From Planctomycetia bacterium (lineage in GTDB: Bacteria > Planctomycetota > UBA1135 > GCA-002686595): a stretch of 29,040 nucleotides of DNA. A model generated the notes under the pieces. That model ran no database searches. It saw nothing but the letters and a program-made list of their open reading frames with translations, and was not told the DNA's origin. The position numbers were made by a program, and so were the translations under genes. Each line of letters opens with the position of its first letter. Positions within the stretch are counted from its first letter, which is position 1. Of this stretch, positions 24,546 through 29,040 are shown piece after piece. The stretch spans positions 1-29,040 of the forward strand of contig SXKQ01000165.1 in NCBI GenBank assembly GCA_005778045.1, read 5' to 3'.

Positions 24546-25589
24546 ATGGTCTTGCGTCCCCGCATCCTGCTGGTCGACGACGAACCCCGTACCCTCGAGC
24601 TACTAGCCTACGCCCTCTCCCGCGAGAGCTTCGAAGTCGAGCTGGCCACTAGCGCCCGCTCGGCCGTCGCGGCCCTGCGTAAGGCGCGCTTTGATGCGGT
24701 GGTTACGGACGTCTTCTTCGACGGCTCCAGCGACGGCGAGGAGATCCTGCGGGCATCGCGGGAGCTCCAGCCTCTGGCCGCTGTCGTGCTCATGACGGGC
24801 CAGCCAGCCCTCGAAATGGCCGTACAGGCCATCAAGGGCGGCGCCTACGACTACCTGCAGAAGCCCATCGACCCGGTCGTTCTCTGTGCAAAGTTGCAAC
24901 GCGCCTTGCGCGAGAGAACCCTCGATCGCGACGGCTTGGTCTTCGGTGATTTCGTCGAAATCCTCTCGGGCATGGTGGCGACCACCATCGAGCGCATCGA
25001 CCCCTACACTGCGGGCCACGGCGAGCGCACTCGCCGCTACTGCGACCTGCTCGCCGGCCGCTGCGGCGTGGATGCCGCGATATGCCAGAAGCTCGAGCTC
25101 GCCGCGATCGCCCACGACTACGGGAAGATCTTCCTCGATGATTTGGGCTTCCTGACCAAGGCTGGCCCACTGACGCCGGCCGAGTACCTCGCCGTCCAGC
25201 GCCACCCTCAGCTCGGGGCCGAGAAGCTCGGCCAGAACACCCGTCTGCGCGAGGTCTGCCAGTGGATCGCCGAGCACCACGAGCGCTGGGACGGAACCGG
25301 CTATCCGAACCGCAAGCGCGGCACCGGCATCTCGCTGCCCGGCCGAGTGCTCGGGGTGGTCGAGGTCTTCGACAGCCTCGCCACCAAGCGTTCCTACAAG
25401 GACGCCTGGGGCCTCCAGAAGGTGCTCGACTTCTTCGAGACTCAGCGCGAGCAGGCCTTCGACCCTGACGTCCTCGACCAGTTCCTGCAGCTGCTGCAGG
25501 CCCACGGCGAGGCGTGGATGGCGCGCCCGAACCTCGATCGCAGCCAGCGCCAGTCGAGGACGGACAACCCGGAGCCGACTGTCACGTAA
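24546..25589 (+). CDS. Response regulator with HD-GYP phosphodiesterase domain (RpfG-like)
   Basis: This is a 347-residue protein. The receiver domain covers residues 1-120: acidic pair in LLVDDEP, phospho-acceptor Asp55 in VVTDVFF, Thr in LMTGQ, and Lys106 in YLQKPID. The HD-GYP domain covers about 150-320, with TAGHGERTRRY, the HD pair H190-D191 (AHDYGK, where HDIGK is usual), and EHHERWDGTGYPNRKRGTGI with G252-Y253-P254. The metal ligands look complete, so cyclic-di-GMP hydrolysis controlled by phosphorylation is the expected activity. No sensor kinase is adjacent, so the partner is encoded elsewhere. ATG 24546 is preferred because the receiver strand starts at once (RPRILLVDDE). Confidence 0.92.
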   Translation: MVLRPRILLVDDEPRTLELLAYALSRESFEVELATSARSAVAALRKARFDAVVTDVFFDGSSDGEEILRASRELQPLAAVVLMTGQPALEMAVQAIKGGAYDYLQKPIDPVVLCAKLQRALRERTLDRDGLVFGDFVEILSGMVATTIERIDPYTAGHGERTRRYCDLLAGRCGVDAAICQKLELAAIAHDYGKIFLDDLGFLTKAGPLTPAEYLAVQRHPQLGAEKLGQNTRLREVCQWIAEHHERWDGTGYPNRKRGTGISLPGRVLGVVEVFDSLATKRSYKDAWGLQKVLDFFETQREQAFDPDVLDQFLQLLQAHGEAWMARPNLDRSQRQSRTDNPEPTVT

Positions 25590-25619
25590 GCCCAACGCGC
25601 AGGCCGGGTACAGGTCTCG

Positions 25620-25647
25620 TTGCGAGGCGCGCGGGGCCGTGTAACAT
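25620..25647 (+). promoter_or_regulatory. Candidate promoter of the FGE-like gene
   Basis: TTGCGA (25620-25625) and TAACAT (25642-25647), 16 bases apart, each match 4 of 6 consensus bases. Transcription would begin just before a two-codon ATG-GTC-TAG at 25658-25666. Confidence 0.25.
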
Positions 25648-25672
25648 CCTGCCCCCCATGGTCTAGGAGAAC

Positions 25673-25687
25673 GCCGTCCGGGACGGC
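25673..25687 (+). terminator. Small hairpin between HD-GYP and FGE-like genes
   Basis: GCCGTC (25673-25678) pairs with GACGGC (25682-25687) around a 3-base loop, followed by a pyrimidine-rich run (CTCTTCCCTCCTT). It could be a weak terminator for the HD-GYP gene, or a leader structure of the next gene if the promoter at 25620-25647 is real. Confidence 0.3.
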
Positions 25688-25729
25688 CTCTTCCCTCCTT
25701 GTCCCACCCCCGATTCTCAGACCGAACGC

Positions 25730-27517
25730 ATGCTCCACGTGCTCCTGCCCCTCGCGACGACGATCGCGAATGTCCCGTCCCCCGAGCCCCTGCAGGCCGC
25801 CAAGGGCAAGCTGCAACCGCCGCCGGGCCTCGTCGCCATCGAGGGCGGCCCGACCAAGATCGGCTCGACCGTCAAGTACGTCGAGGAGGAGGGCAAGAAG
25901 AACGAGATCCTGTTCGGCAACATCGTGCGCGAGACGCCGCAGCATGAGGTCCGGCTCGACGACTGCTTCCTGATGGTGACCGAGGTCACCAACGAACAGT
26001 ACGCCGCCTACGTCAAGGCGACCGGCGCGCGCCCGCCCGAGCATTTGGCCGCGAAGATCATCGACGAGGCGAGCCTCGAGTTCGTGCGCAAGCAAGGCGA
26101 GGAGGCCGAGAAGGCCAAAGCCGAAGGCCGCCCGGTGCCCGAGCGCCAGAAGTTCGTGCGCTCCGAGTGGTGGCGCAAGAATTGGGAAGGCAAGGCCTGG
26201 CAGATTCCCAAGGGCAAGGAAACCCACCCGGTCGTGTACGTCGACTACCGCGATGCGGTGGGCTACGCGCGCTGGGCCGGCCTGCGCCTGATGAGCGAGT
26301 TCGAGTACCAGCGCGCCGGCCGAGGTCGCGGCGACACGCTCTACCCGTGGGGCAACGACGCCGACGCCACGCGCTCGGTCACGCTCGAGCTCAAGGTCGG
26401 CGGCCGCGAGGTACGCCCGGCCGAGCCTTACCGCGTGGCGAGCCTGCAGGGCAATCGCACGCCCGCGGGCCTGTACGACCTGTGCGGCAACGTGTGGGAG
26501 TGGACCTCGTCCCCGTACTCGCCGTACCCGGGTTACAAGGACCTGCAGATCACGGTCGGCAACGGCAAACAGGAGCGCAAGCTCGACGGGCTGACGCGCT
26601 GGGACGCCAACCAGCGCGTGGTGGTCGGCGGCTGCTTCCAGCTCGGCCTCGTCGCCGCGCGCCTGACGACCCGCCGCGGTCTCGAGCGCTTCGAGTCGAC
26701 GGACAGCGTCGGATTCCGCTGTGCATCGAGCGGCTCGGCCGGCGTGGACCTCGCCAACCTGATCCTGCGCGATGACCTGCCGATCGAGAAGCGCCCCGAG
26801 GGCTCGCAATTCGATGGCGCCAAGACCTTCGCCATCGACCGCTGGACCTCCGAGCCCGGCACGGCCCAGACGATCCTCGAGGAGGGCAAGCCGCCCGCCG
26901 CGATCCCGGGCTACGCGGTGATCACGGGCTACGACCACGTCACCTTCGTGCCGGCGATCGAGATCGAGGCCACCTCGGTCAACGGCCTCGGCGACCTCTC
27001 CAAGCAGAAGGGCCCGCAGCCCATCGGCATCCTCTCGACCACCAAGTCGTTCGTGCAGCCGGCCCTCGAGCGGGGCACCTACCTCGTGAGCTACCTCGCC
27101 AAGGCCGGTCTCGAGAAGCCGGCGGCCGCTCCCGAGAAGGGCAAGCCCGAGGACGCCAAGGGCATCGCCCTGCAGGACGCGGAGAAGAAGGCCCCCGAGG
27201 TCAAGCTGCCCGAGGGCTTCGACTCCACTGTCGACACGCTGATCTTCTATTCGAGCGAAGGCGAGCCCAAGGCGTGGATGCCCGCGCCGAACTTCGACTA
27301 CGCGCGCCCGGTCGAGCCCAAGGCCACGGTCATCTCGGCCAAGCGCCAGTACGCGGTCGCCAAACCCGGCGGCATGACCGAGCGCAAGGAAGAGGACGCG
27401 ACCCTGCTGACGCTCTCGCTCAACTGCTGGGTGCGCGTCTCCAACAAGGGCTTCACGTTCCAGCTGCCGCTGTACCTGAAGCCGGGCGAGATCGGCAGCG
27501 ACTGGCGCATGCGCTAG
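25730..27517 (+). CDS. FGE/SUMF1-like domain protein with unknown C-terminal half
   Basis: This is a 595-residue protein. Residues ~30-330 form a formylglycine-generating-enzyme-like (SUMF1) fold: GLVAIEGGPTKIGS, ETPQHEVRLDDCFLMVTEVT followed by NEQYAAYV, HPVVYVDYRDAVGYARWAGL, RLMSEFEYQRAGRG, YPWGN, GLYDLCGNVWEWTSSPYSPY and TDSVGFRCAS. A charged Lys/Glu/Arg-rich insert lies at about residues 115-160. The usual GGSW position reads GGCF with Cys302, and the two-cysteine active site of true FGE is not seen, so sulfatase activation is unlikely. The C-terminal ~260 residues include a Lys/Glu/Pro linker near 460-500 and match no family I recognise. The first ~15 residues are hydrophobic and could be a weak signal peptide. 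ATG 25730 has no Shine-Dalgarno; an in-frame TAG at 25664 blocks earlier starts. Confidence 0.85.
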   Translation: MLHVLLPLATTIANVPSPEPLQAAKGKLQPPPGLVAIEGGPTKIGSTVKYVEEEGKKNEILFGNIVRETPQHEVRLDDCFLMVTEVTNEQYAAYVKATGARPPEHLAAKIIDEASLEFVRKQGEEAEKAKAEGRPVPERQKFVRSEWWRKNWEGKAWQIPKGKETHPVVYVDYRDAVGYARWAGLRLMSEFEYQRAGRGRGDTLYPWGNDADATRSVTLELKVGGREVRPAEPYRVASLQGNRTPAGLYDLCGNVWEWTSSPYSPYPGYKDLQITVGNGKQERKLDGLTRWDANQRVVVGGCFQLGLVAARLTTRRGLERFESTDSVGFRCASSGSAGVDLANLILRDDLPIEKRPEGSQFDGAKTFAIDRWTSEPGTAQTILEEGKPPAAIPGYAVITGYDHVTFVPAIEIEATSVNGLGDLSKQKGPQPIGILSTTKSFVQPALERGTYLVSYLAKAGLEKPAAAPEKGKPEDAKGIALQDAEKKAPEVKLPEGFDSTVDTLIFYSSEGEPKAWMPAPNFDYARPVEPKATVISAKRQYAVAKPGGMTERKEEDATLLTLSLNCWVRVSNKGFTFQLPLYLKPGEIGSDWRMR

Positions 27518-27540
27518 TCACGCGAACCATCCGACAACAT

Positions 27541-27578
27541 GCGAGGCCGGCGAACCGCGAGCGGTTCGCCGGCCTCGC
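27541..27578. terminator. Perfect 18-bp inverted repeat, bidirectional terminator candidate
   Basis: GCGAGGCCGGCGAACCGC (27541-27558) is exactly complementary to GCGGTTCGCCGGCCTCGC (27561-27578) with GA between. It folds as a 17-bp stem with a CGAG tetraloop. It sits midway in the 78-base gap between the convergent FGE-like and valS genes, which fits termination from both sides. No T-tract is present on either strand. Confidence 0.75.
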
Positions 27579-27595
27579 TCGCTTGGTGGGACGCG

Positions 27596-29040
27596 CTACA
27601 GCCCCGCGAGATTGCGCTCGAGCAGCTCACGCTCGAGCACGAGCTCCTCGCGACGCGCGCGCTCCGCCGCCACGACCTCGGGATCGGCGCGCTGCACGAA
27701 GTTCGCGTTGCCGAGCTTGCCGTCGATCTGCGCAATCGCGCCGCCGAGCTTGCCGATGCGCTGCGCGAACACGTCCTTGAGCTTGACCAGATCGACGTCC
27801 GCGCCGAGCTGCACGAACACCTCGATGCCACCGGCGACGGCAGCCGCGCTCGCCGCAGGGCGCTCGGCACGCTCGTGCACGTCCATGCTCTCGAGGAAGC
27901 CGAGCGCGCGTGCTGAGGCCGCGTGCTCCAGCAGGACGCGCCGCTCCGCCTCGCGCGGTGCCGACACGACGGCTGCCAGCTGCTTGCGCTCTCCCACCAT
28001 GGTCAAAGCGCGGATCGAGCGCACGGCGCCCACGAGCGACTGGATCACGCCCATGTCGGCCTCGGCCCGCTCGTCGATGGCGAGCCCGGCGCCGTCGGGC
28101 CAAGGGCTGTTCATCAGCATCGCCTCGCCCTTGCGGCCGAGCGTCTCGCGCAGCGCGCCCCACAGCACTTCCGTCATGTACGGCGTGAAGGGGTGCAGCA
28201 GCGCGAGCGAGTCCGAGATCACGCGCGACAGCGTGCCGCGGGCCGCGGCGGCGCTGCGGGCGTCGGCCCCAGAGAGGCGCGACTTTACGAGCTCGACGTA
28301 CCAGTCGCAGAAGTCGTTCCACACGAACTTGTAGAGCTCGGTGGCCGCGTCGTTCAGGCGGTACTCCTCGAGCGCGCGCGTCACGCTCGTGCGCGTGCGC
28401 TCGAGCCGCGAGAGGATCCAGCGGTCTTCGAGCACGACCGCGGACGCGAGCGTGCCATCCGTGCGCTCACCCTGCATCTGGCCGAGCACGAAGCGCGTCG
28501 CGTTCCAGACCTTGTTGCCGAAGCGCCAGCCCTGCTCGAGGCGGTCGGGCGCGAGCTTGCTGTCCTGTCCCTCGCGCGTCAGCAGGATCAACGAGTAGCG
28601 CACGGCGTCCGCGCCGTACTTCTCGATCATCTCAAGCGGGTCGATGCCGTTGCCCAGGGACTTCGACATGCGCCGTCCCTGCGCGTCGAGCACCGTCGCG
28701 TGCACGTTGACCACGTCGAACGGGCAGCGTTTCTCCGCGGGCAGGTGGTCGCAGAACTCGTAGCCCGCCATCACCATGCGCGCGACCCACAGGTAGATGA
28801 TGTCGCGCGCCGTCGAGAGGAACTGCGTCGGGTAGAAGCGCTCGAGGTCAGGAGTGCGGTCGGGCCAGCCGAGCGTGGCGAAGGGCCACAGCCACGAGCT
28901 CGCCCACGTGTCCATCACGTCCTCGTCTTGGCGCACGACCGGCTTGCCGGTCTTGGGGTGCGGCGAGCCGAGGGCGAGGTCGGTGCGGGATGCGACCGGC
29001 ACGCCGTCCTCGTCGTACCAGACCGGGATGCGGTGGCCCC
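27596..29040 (-). CDS. valS: Valyl-tRNA synthetase, C-terminal part (5' end outside window)
   Basis: The frame is open from the window end to TAG (27598-27596), giving about 481 residues of a class I synthetase that charges tRNA-Val. The first residues, GHRIPVWYDEDG, match the ValRS catalytic domain. DEDVMDTWASSWLWPFATLG and TARDIIYLWVARMVMAG are the typical ValRS segments, and RRMSKSLGNGIDP contains the KMSKS-type loop (here RMSKS). The anticodon-binding domain follows (NDFCDWYVELVKSRL). The C-terminus is the coiled-coil arm (KLKDVFAQRIGKLGGAIAQI to the end), which identifies ValRS rather than IleRS or LeuRS. The HIGH motif and most of the editing domain lie beyond the window. Confidence 0.95.
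   Translation of the reverse strand, partial: GHRIPVWYDEDGVPVASRTDLALGSPHPKTGKPVVRQDEDVMDTWASSWLWPFATLGWPDRTPDLERFYPTQFLSTARDIIYLWVARMVMAGYEFCDHLPAEKRCPFDVVNVHATVLDAQGRRMSKSLGNGIDPLEMIEKYGADAVRYSLILLTREGQDSKLAPDRLEQGWRFGNKVWNATRFVLGQMQGERTDGTLASAVVLEDRWILSRLERTRTSVTRALEEYRLNDAATELYKFVWNDFCDWYVELVKSRLSGADARSAAAARGTLSRVISDSLALLHPFTPYMTEVLWGALRETLGRKGEAMLMNSPWPDGAGLAIDERAEADMGVIQSLVGAVRSIRALTMVGERKQLAAVVSAPREAERRVLLEHAASARALGFLESMDVHERAERPAASAAAVAGGIEVFVQLGADVDLVKLKDVFAQRIGKLGGAIAQIDGKLGNANFVQRADPEVVAAERARREELVLERELLERNLAGL

Noticed and set aside
1..29040. CRISPR arrays, tRNA or rRNA genes, insertion sequences, phage genes
   Set aside because: None found: no regularly spaced repeats, no cloverleaf or rRNA-like stretch, and no transposase or integrase motifs on either strand.

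Overview
This is a very GC-rich bacterial window with dense genes and long shadow ORFs on both strands. No RNA gene, insertion sequence or CRISPR array is visible. The gene families suggest Planctomycetota: a MoxR/DUF58/von Willebrand A/BatA locus with an ABC-2 exporter inside it, a formylglycine-generating-enzyme-like (FGE/SUMF1) protein, and a large carboxypeptidase-regulatory-like repeat protein. The high GC fits a GC-rich lineage of that phylum. This is inference from family content; Myxococcota or another GC-rich phylum is not excluded.

Layout. (1) 1-5572 (+): 3' end of a MoxR AAA+ ATPase, a membrane-anchored hypothetical protein, an ABC ATPase, an ABC-2 permease and a DUF58 protein, with overlaps or gaps of only a few bases. 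Facing them, 10209-5569 (-) carries a BatA-type VWA protein and a double-VWA membrane protein. The two convergent units end on the same CTAG. (2) 10332-19441 (+): an alpha-glucan operon with a glycogen debranching enzyme (GH133-like), a GT4 glycosyltransferase, a GH57 alpha-amylase-type enzyme, and a 1403-residue fusion of eukaryotic-type glycogen synthase (GT3) with alpha-glucan phosphorylase (GT35). Two of the junctions are 4-base start/stop overlaps. A large hairpin follows. (3) 19685-23245 (+): a membrane-anchored protein of about ten beta-sandwich repeats with odd Met/Gly-rich loops. (4) 23344-24330 (-): an RluA/RluD-type pseudouridine synthase, converging on (3) across two hairpins. (5) 24546-25589 (+): a response regulator with an HD-GYP phosphodiesterase domain. 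(6) 25730-27517 (+): an FGE-like protein with an unknown C-terminal half. (7) 27596-29040 (-): the C-terminal part of valyl-tRNA synthetase, separated from (6) by an 18-bp perfect inverted repeat.

How the genes work together. Region 1 looks like an envelope or stress module in which a MoxR ATPase acts with DUF58 and VWA partners beside an ABC exporter. Region 2 looks like a self-contained system to make, trim and phosphorolyse storage glucan; making and breaking activities are fused in one polypeptide. No glgC, GT5 glgA or GH13 branching enzyme is in the window. The remaining genes look independent.

The most interesting items are the GT3::GT35 fusion in its operon, the Met/Gly-loop repeat protein, and the convergent-gene junctions (shared stop tetranucleotide, perfect hairpins). 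No stretch above 300 bases lacks a gene; the largest gaps are 19442-19684 and 24331-24545.
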